A program made the position numbers and the translations under genes. The notes below the pieces were generated by a model, which saw nothing but the letters and a program-made list of their open reading frames with translations, ran no database searches and was not told where the DNA came from. Positions 1 through 8,972 of a DNA stretch of 38,977 nucleotides are shown piece by piece. How positions within the stretch are numbered: the stretch's first letter is position 1; each line of letters begins with the position of its first letter. Source of the stretch: Bacteroidaceae bacterium (GTDB lineage: Bacteria > Bacteroidota > Bacteroidia > Bacteroidales > Bacteroidaceae); assembly GCA_017466325.1 (NCBI GenBank), contig JAFTUK010000026.1:1-38977 (forward strand), in the 5' to 3' direction.

Positions 1-1305
1 GACCGCCAGGGTGTTCCCGTGGCTATCGACATCAGCGGCAAGGAGGGCAGGAACAAGATTACCGACAACTCCAACTTTTTCGTGCTCGGCCCAAGCGGAA
101 GCGGCAAGTCGTTCCACATGAACAGCGTCGTGCGCCAACTGTGGGAGCAGGACACCGACATAGTGATGGTCGATACGGGTAACTCCTACGAGGGCCTTTG
201 TGAATACGTCGGCGGCAAGTACATCAGTTACACAGAGGAGCATCCCATCACCATGAATCCCTTCCGCATCAAGCGCGAGGAACTGAACATCGAGAAGATT
301 GGTTTCCTGAAGAACCTCATCATGCTCATCTGGAAGGGGACGCAGGGCGAGATTTCCAAGACCGAGGACAGGCTCATCGAGCAGGTCATCACGGAATACT
401 ACGACGGCTATTTTCAGAAGCGTAGCATTCAGGAACTGAGCTTCAACACCTTCTACGAGTTCAGCACCAGGCGCATCCCTGAGATTTGCGACGAGAACGG
501 GCTGCACGGCATCGACCTGTCGGCCTACAACTACCTGATGAAGGACTTCTACAAGGGCGGCAACCATGAGCGTACATTGAACGAGTCGCTGGACTCCACG
601 CTCTTCGACGAGACTTTCATCGTCTTCGAGATAGACAGTATCAAGGACGACCCGCTGCTGTTCCCGTTGGTGACGCTCATCATTATGGACACCTTCATCC
701 AGAAGATGCGCATCAAGAAGAACCGCAAGTGCCTGGTCATCGAGGAGGCATGGAAGGCCATAGCCTCGCCCATGATGGCAGAGTACATCAAGTATCTCTA
801 CAAGACTGCCCGTAAGTTCTGGGCCAGCGTCGGCGTGGTGACGCAGGAGATCCAGGACATCATCGGCAGCCCCATTGTCAAGGAGGCCATCATCAACAAT
901 TCCGACGTGGTGATGTTGCTCGACCAGAGCAAGTTCCGCGAACGGTTTGACGACATCAAGGCCATCCTCGGACTGACCGATGTCGATTGCAAGAAAATCT
1001 TTACCATCAACCGACTGGAGAACAAGGAGGGTCGCAGCTTCTTCCGCGAAATCTTCATCCGCCGTGGCAGCGTCAGTGCCGTCTATGGCGTGGAGGAACC
1101 GCACGAGTGCTACATGACCTACACCACGGAACGCGCCGAGAAGGAGGCCCTGAAACTCTACAAACGCGAATTAAGTTGCAACCACCAGCAGGCCATCGAA
1201 GCCTACTGCCGCGACTGGGAACGCTCCGGCATCGGCAAGTCCCTTCCTTTCGCGCAGAAGGTGAACCAGACAGGACATGTGCTGAACATCAGGGGAAAGA
1301 CTTGA
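1..1305 (+). CDS. traG: TraG, VirB4-type conjugation ATPase (C-terminal part)
   Basis: This is the C-terminal 434 residues of a VirB4-family ATPase that powers assembly and substrate movement of the type IV secretion machine at the inner membrane. The frame is open from base 1, so the gene starts before the window; the GTG at 19 is not its start. The family is about 800 residues long, so roughly half is missing. Walker A GPSGSGKS begins at visible residue 30, and Walker B (LVIEEAW, acidic pair at about 248) follows. Motifs with Q (VVTQEIQDI) and the segment ending in GVEEPHECYMTYTTERAEK are typical of Bacteroidales TraG. It is the first gene of the same-strand transfer operon here, followed by a 188-bp gap with iterated palindromes. 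Identity as the Bacteroidales TraG family is strong. Confidence 0.93.
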   Translation, partial: DRQGVPVAIDISGKEGRNKITDNSNFFVLGPSGSGKSFHMNSVVRQLWEQDTDIVMVDTGNSYEGLCEYVGGKYISYTEEHPITMNPFRIKREELNIEKIGFLKNLIMLIWKGTQGEISKTEDRLIEQVITEYYDGYFQKRSIQELSFNTFYEFSTRRIPEICDENGLHGIDLSAYNYLMKDFYKGGNHERTLNESLDSTLFDETFIVFEIDSIKDDPLLFPLVTLIIMDTFIQKMRIKKNRKCLVIEEAWKAIASPMMAEYIKYLYKTARKFWASVGVVTQEIQDIIGSPIVKEAIINNSDVVMLLDQSKFRERFDDIKAILGLTDVDCKKIFTINRLENKEGRSFFREIFIRRGSVSAVYGVEEPHECYMTYTTERAEKEALKLYKRELSCNHQQAIEAYCRDWERSGIGKSLPFAQKVNQTGHVLNIRGKT

Positions 1306-1326
1306 AGAAGACTGTGCCGTAAGTTC

Positions 1327-1425
1327 CGATTTCAGAAATCCGAACCGTCCGACAGCCTCGTTGAGGTCGGATTTCAGGAATCCGAGACCGCCGACCGACA
1401 TTCCTGCCCCGATTTCAGGAATCCG
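1327..1425. repeat. Three iterated palindromic units between traG and the next gene
   Basis: The core (C/G)GATTTCAG(G/A)AATCCG occurs at 1327-1342, 1369-1384 and 1410-1425, so the spacing is 42 then 41 bp. Each unit is itself an imperfect palindrome (GGATTCC-like arms). The spacers are rich in CCG and GACCG. The array fills much of the only large gap in the transfer operon. It could act as RNA hairpins for processing or attenuation, as a protein-binding array, or be a dispersed intergenic repeat. No function is shown. Confidence 0.75.
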
Positions 1426-1493
1426 AGGTTCCCGTCCTAAAATGCGCCTTCGGATAAGGCTCAGATAAAGAAACAAAACCATCAGATAGACAG

Positions 1494-4064
1494 ATGCGAA
1501 AGAAAGTACAAATCATGCTGCTGCAACTCTCCCTGCTTCTCCCCGTGAGTGTCAGGGCGCAGTATTACAGCGTCAACTACGATGCCAAGACCGTGGCCGC
1601 TATGACCGCCGCCTTCGGTACGGAAGCCGCCACTGAGGCATACTATGCCCAGCAGGTGGCTAAAATCCGTGAGCACTACCAGGCAGCGGAAGTGGCAGCC
1701 GCCGGCATCTTCGCATCCAAGTATCTCGACCGCAAGGCGCTGACCCACCTCGGACTCTGGAGCAGCAGCACAGAGAATTACTACTACCGCCGTATCTACC
1801 ATCTGGTGTCTGCCAAGATCATGCCTAAGATATGGACGGTGGCGGGCATGATGCTGAAGTCACCGCAGAACGCCCTCTATTGGGGCAGTTACCTCTACAA
1901 GGTTTGCGACGAGACCAAGACGCTGTGCTACCAGTTCGAGTCCATCGTCACCAACAGCACACTGTCCTTCCGCGACATCGCTTTTCTCGAAGTCAATCAG
2001 GAACTGGTTTCCCTGCTGAAGCTCTCGGAACTTGGCGGCACGGACTGGAAAGCCGTGCTCGACAACTTCGGGAACATCGGCGAGAACTTCACAAAGGAAA
2101 ACCTGCAGGCCGACCTCGATAACCTCTATCGCATGGGCGTAAGCCTCGCCTCTGCCGGTGCGGAGAACCTTGTCGGTGCCATCCTCCAGGGCAGCAACTT
2201 CAGCAGTACCATCTACGAGCAGGTCGGCTCGGTCATCACCGTGGCAGACAATGTGGCGACGCTGTATAATGACCTTAACCAGAATTTGGGCGGGACGCTC
2301 CTGAACTTCATCGGTGGAGAGCAGGGCATCGCCAACCTCTTCAACCTCTCCAACTACAATGCCACGGCATGGCTCACCGACTATGCCCGTGAGGGGATGG
2401 GACAGTACTACACCCAGCGTTGGTACATCTACCGCGTGGATCAGGGGAGTGTGTCACTCTGCGACTACTATCCCCCGACGGACGATAATAGCATTCTCTA
2501 CGGCGACCATTGGTATCGCATAGACACCCGCGACCCCAACTTTTACCCGAGCAGCAGCCAATGGGAAGCCATCCTTCAGAACTCCGAGAACCATGCAGGA
2601 TGGAGCCGAAGCCGTGTGCAGCAGCTGAACAACAGCCACGATGGATTCACCTACAGCATCCGCTACTATAGCAGTGCCTACATCCTCAGCAAGTCAAGGA
2701 GCGGACAGTACGGCAAGGCCTACGCCTACGAAATCCACGTCACCAAGAGCTGGTACAACCGTGAAGTCAAGTATGAGGATGTCTTTGACTCCTACACGAT
2801 GGATCTTTCCACCTTCAAGGCAGGACTGAACGCCCGCCTTGCCGACTACAACGACAACGAGGACGGCTACACCTACTACCTCGGCAGCGACAGCAAACAC
2901 TACTACCAGACCACCGACGCACAGAAGCTGAAAGGCTGCGAAACCGCCACCATCAGCGTCACTTGCCACGACGGCACGAAACTCGGCGAGGGCAGCACCC
3001 AGTACAAATGCTCCTCCTGCGGCGGCTCCGTCAACGAACACACCAAGCAGTGCGCCATGTCCACCTCCGTCTCGGAGGGCAGTCTGGACACCTCGGAACT
3101 CGACGGTCAGATAGCTGACGCACAGAGTCAGATTGCCTCCTTGCAGTCGCAAATCAACACACTAGAGAACGAGAACGCCGAACTCATCCGCAAAATATCT
3201 TCTGCCAGCGTGGAGGATGCTGCCACCTACCGCCAGCAGTACAATGCTAACAAGGACAGGATTACACAACTGAAAGCGCAACTCAGTGACTGGCAGGGCA
3301 AATTGTCAGACCTCCAGCAAGCCAAGGCAGAGGCAGCAGAGGGCGAGGCGGCACAGACTGATGACTACTACCGCATCCCTGCCATCATGCAGGACTGCAA
3401 GACCGCCTACAACCTGACATGGAACGGCAGCGGCGCATGGGGCGGCAACACTTTCACACGTACCGCCACCATGCCCAACATCAACGGCACCATCACCTTC
3501 AAGGCTACCGTCTCAATCGCCCGCCGTCCCAAATACTTCCTTGGCATCAAGATACACCGTGCCATCGTGCAGATCAGTTGGGAACTGACTACGGAGTACA
3601 GCGATACGCAGGTGGTGGCTGTCATGGAACTCGACCCCGACAAGTCCGATGCGGAAAAAGCCGCAGAGGTCAATGCCAAGATTACCGAGACGGCACGGGA
3701 GTTTCCGGGATGTGAGGTGTCCGTGGAATATGCCAGGAGCGAACCGGCTCAGACGGATGACACCGAAGACACCTATCATCTGCTGTGGTCAAGTGACCGT
3801 CTGGAGATTGCCCGGCAGATAGACACACGGCTCACCAACATCTACGCCGACCTTGTGTCCCTGGAGAAGATGATGACCTACAAGCATGACATCATCGACA
3901 TACTGAAAGCCGTCCTGCCTTACATCAACGAGGATGACGGACGCAGGCTGACACTGGTGGAGCAGTGCCGCAAGCGTTGGCTCCGCAATGCCGCCAACAG
4001 CAAACATTCGGACAGCTATAGTGGAAAATACGAAGAAGACAGGGAGGACGAAGAAGATGAATAG
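1494..4064 (+). CDS. Exported 856-aa conjugation-region protein of unknown function
   Basis: I recognise this only as a large protein that sits between TraG and TraJ in some Bacteroidales conjugative elements. Its role is unknown. It starts with a signal peptide ending near VRAQ (about residue 23), so it should act in the periplasm or envelope. A Tyr-rich middle (about 330-480) is followed by a small cysteine cluster, C491, C506-x2-C509 and C520, which resembles a zinc ribbon. A coiled coil follows at about 540-620 (heptads such as IASLQSQINTLENENAEL). The C-terminal part returns to a helical region and ends in an acidic tail (EEDREDEEDE). The stop codon overlaps the start of the next gene by 8 bp, suggesting coupled translation. 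It occupies the position of TraH/TraI in the CTnDOT operon but does not look like the short TraI. Confidence 0.8.
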   Translation: MRKKVQIMLLQLSLLLPVSVRAQYYSVNYDAKTVAAMTAAFGTEAATEAYYAQQVAKIREHYQAAEVAAAGIFASKYLDRKALTHLGLWSSSTENYYYRRIYHLVSAKIMPKIWTVAGMMLKSPQNALYWGSYLYKVCDETKTLCYQFESIVTNSTLSFRDIAFLEVNQELVSLLKLSELGGTDWKAVLDNFGNIGENFTKENLQADLDNLYRMGVSLASAGAENLVGAILQGSNFSSTIYEQVGSVITVADNVATLYNDLNQNLGGTLLNFIGGEQGIANLFNLSNYNATAWLTDYAREGMGQYYTQRWYIYRVDQGSVSLCDYYPPTDDNSILYGDHWYRIDTRDPNFYPSSSQWEAILQNSENHAGWSRSRVQQLNNSHDGFTYSIRYYSSAYILSKSRSGQYGKAYAYEIHVTKSWYNREVKYEDVFDSYTMDLSTFKAGLNARLADYNDNEDGYTYYLGSDSKHYYQTTDAQKLKGCETATISVTCHDGTKLGEGSTQYKCSSCGGSVNEHTKQCAMSTSVSEGSLDTSELDGQIADAQSQIASLQSQINTLENENAELIRKISSASVEDAATYRQQYNANKDRITQLKAQLSDWQGKLSDLQQAKAEAAEGEAAQTDDYYRIPAIMQDCKTAYNLTWNGSGAWGGNTFTRTATMPNINGTITFKATVSIARRPKYFLGIKIHRAIVQISWELTTEYSDTQVVAVMELDPDKSDAEKAAEVNAKITETAREFPGCEVSVEYARSEPAQTDDTEDTYHLLWSSDRLEIARQIDTRLTNIYADLVSLEKMMTYKHDIIDILKAVLPYINEDDGRRLTLVEQCRKRWLRNAANSKHSDSYSGKYEEDREDEEDE

Positions 4065-4788
4065 ACACAATGCCTTATATATCATCATCGGGCTGTTGCT
4101 GATGTGCCCGACCGTGGCACATGCCCAGCTCGGTTTCGACATCGTTTCTGTGGAAGCCTACATCAACGACCACAAGCAGCAGCGCAGCCTCCTGTTGGTG
4201 CGTTCCACTTTGGAGGCCAGCAATAAACTCCTACACGACTACAGCAAGGATGCCAATGTCGATTACAAAGACCTCAATGCCCAACTCGACAAATACACCC
4301 GTGCCTTCGACGTGATAGATATCCTCTACCAGACGCTGCGCACATCGCTCAACGTCTATTCCACCTACGAGACAGTCAGCGAACGCATCGGCGACTACAA
4401 GGACATGCTCACCGCCTACAACGAGAAATGTCTGAGCCGTGGCAACATCGTCAGCACCGATACGCTCATCATCACCATCAACCTGCGGATGCTTCAGAAA
4501 GTGGCAGACGAAGGGGACAACCTCTACAAATCCGTCAGTGACCTCGTGCTCTATGCCACGGGTGCCGCAGCCTGCAGCACCTCCGACCTGCTGCTGGTGC
4601 TGAACAGCATCAACACCTCGCTTGACAACATCCGCATCCACCTGAACAAAGCCTACTTCGAGACCTGGCGTTACATACAGGTGCGCATCGGCTACTGGAA
4701 GCGGCAGGTCTATCGGGCCAAGACCAAGCGCGAAATCATCGACGAAGCCTTCGGGCGTTGGCGCGGAGCAGGAATGCTGGACTACTAA
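4057..4788 (+). CDS. Exported 243-aa helical conjugation-region protein
   Basis: An unrecognised exported protein. The ATG at 4057 is chosen because it lies inside the end of the preceding gene (GATGAATAG overlap) and is followed directly by a signal peptide, LYIIIGLLLMCPTVAHAQ, while an upstream in-frame ATG at 3988 would add 23 polar residues. The mature protein is predicted to be almost wholly helical, with long amphipathic stretches and no membrane helix. Cysteines occur at CLSRG and AACSTS. The overlap with the 856-aa gene and the short gap to the following exported protein suggest that the three act together in the periplasm. A VirB5- or lytic-type role cannot be assigned from sequence. 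Confidence 0.8.
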   Translation: MNRHNALYIIIGLLLMCPTVAHAQLGFDIVSVEAYINDHKQQRSLLLVRSTLEASNKLLHDYSKDANVDYKDLNAQLDKYTRAFDVIDILYQTLRTSLNVYSTYETVSERIGDYKDMLTAYNEKCLSRGNIVSTDTLIITINLRMLQKVADEGDNLYKSVSDLVLYATGAAACSTSDLLLVLNSINTSLDNIRIHLNKAYFETWRYIQVRIGYWKRQVYRAKTKREIIDEAFGRWRGAGMLDY

Positions 4789-4826
4789 TGAGAATCCGAT
4801 TATCAACAAATACAGACAAGGAAGAT

Positions 4827-5570
4827 ATGATAAAGCATTTCAAAAAGAAACAAGGACTTTTGGCCGTCCTGCTGGTTTCATCAATGACTGCCATGGCACA
4901 GTCATACGTGACCTACAACCACGACGATGCCAAGATGAACCAGATTACCGTTCAGGAAATCGGTTCTGGCGGTCTCACCCCCGCCTTTTACTATGACGTA
5001 TTCCATCGCAGTTATCAGCGGTCGGCAGCCTCTAAGAACAAACTTAGCTTCCGTAGTCTGGCGGGTGTCGCCGCCTACCAGCAGATAACTGATGCCGAAC
5101 AGGTGGACTCCGCACTCACCAAGCGTGCGGAGATCGAGGCGCTGAACGTCGCCGACCGCACGGGCGGTACCCTCGATGTGGCATGGCTGGCCGAGGGCAG
5201 CAAGCTCACAGCCAAGATGCAGGATTTCCAGAACAACATCAACCGCATTGTCGGAGCCGGTGGCACATTCCAGGAAAAGGAACGCTGGACGGAATACTAC
5301 AACGTCTATCACTGTGCCATCCAGGCCACACAGGATGCCTATATGCCCAATGCCCAGCGCAAGAAGCAGTACCTGCGCATCTATAAGGATGTCAGCAGAC
5401 AGAACGAGACACTGATAGCTTACCTGATACAGCTGAACAGCCGTCAGAAGACAGCGGAACTGCTGTCAGCGACCAATGAACGAACCACCCACAAGGCCGC
5501 CTTTGCCACCCAAGCCCATAACCGTTGGCGCGAAGCCGCATGGAAGGCCGTATCACATAACGACGAATAG
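4827..5570 (+). CDS. Exported 247-aa conjugation-region protein (DUF5045-like)
   Basis: An exported protein placed just before traJ, 3 bp upstream of its start. The ATG at 4827 is preferred over an upstream in-frame start at 4758: it has a purine-rich AAGGAAG upstream and opens a signal peptide (KKKQGLLAVLLVSSMTAMAQ). The N-terminal segment (SYVTYNHDDAKMNQITVQE) resembles, from memory, the DUF5045 family of Bacteroidetes transfer regions; this should be confirmed. The rest is helical with no clear catalytic motif. Its position matches TraI of CTnDOT, but its sequence does not. Likely a periplasmic component of the mating machine. Confidence 0.8.
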   Translation: MIKHFKKKQGLLAVLLVSSMTAMAQSYVTYNHDDAKMNQITVQEIGSGGLTPAFYYDVFHRSYQRSAASKNKLSFRSLAGVAAYQQITDAEQVDSALTKRAEIEALNVADRTGGTLDVAWLAEGSKLTAKMQDFQNNINRIVGAGGTFQEKERWTEYYNVYHCAIQATQDAYMPNAQRKKQYLRIYKDVSRQNETLIAYLIQLNSRQKTAELLSATNERTTHKAAFATQAHNRWREAAWKAVSHNDE

Positions 5571-5573
5571 ACA

Positions 5574-6704
5574 ATGGCAGACAGCAATATCCTTTCAGAC
5601 TTCGGCATCAACATCCTCGAAGAGGAGATTGATGATGTCATCTTCCAGACCAACGAGTTCCTGACCGATGCCACCTTCACTGGCTCACAGGGGCCATTCT
5701 GGTGGATTCTCCAGATGTGCATGGCATTGGCAGCCCTCTTCTCCATCGTCGTGGCGGCAAGCATGGCCTACAAGATGATGGTCAAGCATGAGCCATTGGA
5801 CGTGATGAAACTCTTCAAGCCCTTGGTCATCAGCATCATCCTCTGCTGGTGGTACCCTCCGGCAGACACGGGCATGACCAACAGCGGCAGTTCCTGGTGC
5901 TTCCTCGATTTCCTTTCCTACATCCCCAACAGCATCGGTTCCTACACCCATGACCTCTATGAGGCAGAAGCCACGCAGATAGAGGATAAGTTCGAGGAAG
6001 TGCAGCAGCTCATCTATGTCCGCGACACCATGTACACGGCATTGCAGGCACAGGCTGATGTCGCCCACAGCGGCACGTCAGATCCGAACCTTGTGGAAGC
6101 CACCATGGAGCAGACGGGAGTGGATGAAGTCACCAACATGGAAAAGGATGCTTCGCGCCTGTGGTTCACCTCACTGACGGCAGGAGCCGTGGTAGGCATC
6201 GACAAGATTGTCATGCTCATCGCCCTCATCGTGTTCCGCATCGGCTGGTGGGCAACCATCTACTGCCAGCAGATTTTGTTGGGTATGCTCACCATCTTCG
6301 GGCCTATCCAGTGGGCGTTCTCCCTATTGCCCAAATGGGAAAGTTCGTGGGCGAAATGGCTCACACGCTACCTGACCGTCCATTTCTACGGTGCCATGCT
6401 CTACTTCGTGGGCTTCTACGTCCTGTTGCTTTTCGACATCGTGCTCTGCATACAGGTGGAAAACCTTGAAGCCATCACGCAGAGTGAACAGACGATGGCG
6501 GCCTACCTCCAGAACTCGTTCTTCTCGGCGGGCTATCTCATGGCAGCCAGCATTGTGGCACTTAAATGTCTGAACCTCGTTCCCGACTTGGCTGCATGGA
6601 TGATACCTGAAGGTGATACCGCCTTCTCCACTCGTAACTTTGGCGAAGGTGTGGCACAACAGGCCAAGATGTCCACACAGGGAATGCTCGCAAGGGTCAT
6701 GTAA
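5574..6704 (+). CDS. traJ: TraJ, VirB6-like inner-membrane conjugation protein
   Basis: TraJ is the polytopic inner-membrane component of Bacteroidales conjugation systems, thought to be the VirB6 counterpart that forms part of the DNA translocation channel. At 376 residues it is near the usual length. Hydrophobic segments appear at about 40-65 (WWILQMCMALAALFSIVVAAS), 80-95 (VISIILCWWYPP), 205-225, 230-250, 280-300 (YFVGFYVLLLFDIVLCI) and 320-340. The conserved-looking ILLGMLTIFGPIQWAFSLLP segment and the C-terminal WMIPEGDTAFSTRNFG are typical. It starts 3 bp after the preceding gene and lies 27 bp before traK, so it is within the same operon. Confidence 0.92.
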   Translation: MADSNILSDFGINILEEEIDDVIFQTNEFLTDATFTGSQGPFWWILQMCMALAALFSIVVAASMAYKMMVKHEPLDVMKLFKPLVISIILCWWYPPADTGMTNSGSSWCFLDFLSYIPNSIGSYTHDLYEAEATQIEDKFEEVQQLIYVRDTMYTALQAQADVAHSGTSDPNLVEATMEQTGVDEVTNMEKDASRLWFTSLTAGAVVGIDKIVMLIALIVFRIGWWATIYCQQILLGMLTIFGPIQWAFSLLPKWESSWAKWLTRYLTVHFYGAMLYFVGFYVLLLFDIVLCIQVENLEAITQSEQTMAAYLQNSFFSAGYLMAASIVALKCLNLVPDLAAWMIPEGDTAFSTRNFGEGVAQQAKMSTQGMLARVM

Positions 6705-6731
6705 ACAGTTGAATCACTAAACAGATATGCA

Positions 6732-7346
6732 ATGGTAATCAAGAATCTCGAAAACAAAATCAAGTTGGTGTTGATTGTGTGCAGCCTTTTTCTCACGAGC
6801 TGCGTCATCATCAGCATAGCCAGCATCTGGACGGCACGTGTCATGGTCACGGATGCCCAGCAGAAGGTTTATGTCCTGGATGGCAACGTGCCGATTCTCG
6901 TCAATCGAAGCACGATGGAAGAAACATTGGATGTGGAAGCAAAGAGTCACATTGAGATGTTCCACCACTACTTCTTCACACTCGCCCCCGATGACAAGTA
7001 CATCAAGTACACGATGGAGAAAGCCATGTACTTGGTCGATGAGACAGGCTTGGCTCAGTACAACACCCTGAAGGAAAAAGGCTTCTACTCCAACATCATG
7101 GGCACGAGTGCCGTCTTCAGCATCTTCTGTGACAGCATTAAGTTCGAAAAGGACAAGATGGAGTTCACCTACTACGGTCGCCAACGCATCGAGCGACGCA
7201 CAAGCATCCTGACACGTGAACTGGTGACGGCAGGACAGCTGAAGCGTGTCCCCCGGACGGAGAACAACCCGCACGGGCTGTTGGTTGTAAATTGGCGCAC
7301 TCTGCTCAACAAGGACATAGAGCAGAAGACGAAACTTAGCTATTAG
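6732..7346 (+). CDS. traK: TraK, VirB8-like conjugation protein
   Basis: TraK is the bitopic inner-membrane protein of Bacteroidales conjugation systems, similar in layout to VirB8: a short cytoplasmic N-terminus, one transmembrane helix (about 13-35, VLIVCSLFLTSCVIISIASIW) and a periplasmic domain. Its 204 residues match the family. The family-like segments EMFHHYFFTLAPDD, DETGLAQYNTLKEKGFYSNI and YYGRQRIERRTSILTREL are present. Although LTSC resembles a lipobox, it sits inside the membrane helix with further hydrophobic residues after it, so lipidation is unlikely. The gene sits between traJ and traL in the usual order. Confidence 0.92.
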   Translation: MVIKNLENKIKLVLIVCSLFLTSCVIISIASIWTARVMVTDAQQKVYVLDGNVPILVNRSTMEETLDVEAKSHIEMFHHYFFTLAPDDKYIKYTMEKAMYLVDETGLAQYNTLKEKGFYSNIMGTSAVFSIFCDSIKFEKDKMEFTYYGRQRIERRTSILTRELVTAGQLKRVPRTENNPHGLLVVNWRTLLNKDIEQKTKLSY

Positions 7347-7358
7347 GAGGGCTTGGCA

Positions 7359-7751
7359 ATGGGAAACTTCAAGAAAATGCTTTTCGGGGAGAAGATGCCC
7401 GACAAGAACGACCCGCAGTACAGGGAACGCTACGAAAAGGAAGTGGGGGCAGGCCGCAAGTTTGCCAAGACCATGCGGATTGACCGTCTGGCTGTCTGCA
7501 TCCAGTCTTTCGCCAACAGCCACCGCAGGAGGTTTCTCTGCCTGGTGTTCGGCTTTGTCATCCTGAGTTTCGGCTTCAATATGTACCGCATCGTCCATGC
7601 TGGCAGCGCATCCCACGACAAGTCCACTGCCACACAGCGGCAGGAGCAGATGCTGGAACGACGGCACCAGAAACTCAGAAAGACGCTCGATGCTGCCCAC
7701 TGCGCACCTCCGGGCATATTGTCAAAAAAGAATGATAATCAAACAAAATAG
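7359..7751 (+). CDS. traL: TraL-like small membrane protein
   Basis: A 130-residue protein with one transmembrane segment in the middle (about 48-68, FLCLVFGFVILSFGFNMYRIV), a basic cytoplasmic N-terminal half and a Gln/Arg-rich C-terminal half. A TTG at 7353 could also start the frame, but the ATG at 7359 has AGGAGG at 7345-7350, eight bases upstream, so it is chosen. The position between traK and traM identifies it as the TraL counterpart; the sequence alone is less conserved. Its role in the mating complex is not established, but its size and topology suit a small scaffold protein. Confidence 0.8.
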   Translation: MGNFKKMLFGEKMPDKNDPQYRERYEKEVGAGRKFAKTMRIDRLAVCIQSFANSHRRRFLCLVFGFVILSFGFNMYRIVHAGSASHDKSTATQRQEQMLERRHQKLRKTLDAAHCAPPGILSKKNDNQTK

Positions 7752-7760
7752 CATACGAAC

Positions 7761-8969
7761 ATGGAAATATTCAAGAAGATCAACATCAGGCAGCCCAAGT
7801 ACATGCTGCCACTTATCCTCTACTTTCCGTTGCTGATTGCCGGTTATCTCATCTTCGACATCTTCGATACGGAGGTGGCAGAAGTTCCCGATGCCAACAT
7901 GCAGACCACGGAGTACCTGAATCCCGAACTGCCCGATGCGCAGATGAAAGGTGACGGCATCGGCGGCAAGTACGAGAGTATGCTGAAGTCCTACGGCAGG
8001 ATTGACGACCTTTCAGCCGTTGACAACATCGACCGCTATCAGGAAGACGAGAAGGAGGAATACGAGTCAAAGTATTCCGATGAGGAACGCGCCCAACTGC
8101 AGAGCGAGGAGGAGCGCAAACTGGCAGAGATGCAGGAGCGTCTTGCACAGAGTGCCCGTCAGGGACAGGAACTGAACGCGACAGGCATGACCGACGAGGA
8201 GCGTCTTGCCCGTGCCTCGCAGCAGGAGCAGGAGGCGATGGACGAACTGAACCGTGCCCTTGCCTTGGCAAGGATGCAGGGAGCAGCAGAGGCAACGCCG
8301 CCGGCAAAGCCAGACAGCCATGAAAGCCATACAGACAAGGGAAATACTGAAGGACAAATCAGCGTCAACGAGAACAGCCGCCATGCCATCGACGAGAACG
8401 AAGAACCGCAGGAGGTGGTGAAGAAACTGAAGGTCACATCCGACTACTTCAACACCCTTACGCAGAACGAGCCGGAAGCAAGTCTCATCAAGGCCATCAT
8501 CGATGAGGACATCAAGGCCGTCGATGGTTCCCGTGTCCGTCTGCGCCTTTTGGATGACATCGAGATGGGCGGGCGTGTCCTGCCCAAGGGCAGTTACCTC
8601 TATGCCATCATGAGCGGCTTCGGCAGCCAGCGTGTCAAGGGAACTATCAAGAGCATCCTCGTCGGTGACGAACTGGTGAAGGTCAGTCTTTCCCTCTATG
8701 ACACCGATGGTCTTGAAGGTCTCTATGTCCCCTCCAGCAACTTCCGCGAGACATCAAAGGACGTGGCTTCCGGGGCAATGAACGGTAACATGAACATGGG
8801 CAATACCGCCACAGGCAACAGCCTCTCCCAATGGGGTATGCAGGCCATGACCAATGCCTATCAGAAGACTGCTAACGCCATCAGCAAGGCCATCAAAAAG
8901 AACAGTGCCAAGCTGAAGTACGGCACGTTTGTCTATCTGGTTAATGGAAAAGAGAAGAAGAACGATTAA
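7761..8969 (+). CDS. traM: TraM, VirB10-like conjugation protein
   Basis: TraM spans the envelope much as VirB10 does in other type IV systems. One N-terminal transmembrane helix (about 13-33, MLPLILYFPLLIAGYLIFDIF) is followed by a long charged and helical linker rich in Glu, Gln and Arg (about 90-190). A compact C-terminal domain follows (about 225-402), with the segment GSRVRLRLLDDIEMGGRVLP and the GTFVYLVNGKEKK end typical of the family. Length 402 residues is normal. It overlaps nothing but is separated from traN by only 3 bp. It is expected to form the core complex with TraN and TraO. Confidence 0.92.
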   Translation: MEIFKKINIRQPKYMLPLILYFPLLIAGYLIFDIFDTEVAEVPDANMQTTEYLNPELPDAQMKGDGIGGKYESMLKSYGRIDDLSAVDNIDRYQEDEKEEYESKYSDEERAQLQSEEERKLAEMQERLAQSARQGQELNATGMTDEERLARASQQEQEAMDELNRALALARMQGAAEATPPAKPDSHESHTDKGNTEGQISVNENSRHAIDENEEPQEVVKKLKVTSDYFNTLTQNEPEASLIKAIIDEDIKAVDGSRVRLRLLDDIEMGGRVLPKGSYLYAIMSGFGSQRVKGTIKSILVGDELVKVSLSLYDTDGLEGLYVPSSNFRETSKDVASGAMNGNMNMGNTATGNSLSQWGMQAMTNAYQKTANAISKAIKKNSAKLKYGTFVYLVNGKEKKND

Positions 8970-8972
8970 ATC

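Noticed and set aside
1327-1425. CRISPR array
   Set aside because: Only three short units, spacers are similar in composition and no cas genes are present.
6780-6810. Lipobox LTSC in TraK
   Set aside because: The Cys is inside the membrane helix and is followed by more hydrophobic residues, so this is a signal-anchor, not a lipoprotein leader.
6717-7700. A 327-residue - strand frame
   Set aside because: It lies opposite traK and traL, which are supported by family and by ribosome sites; no recognisable domain in the shadow.
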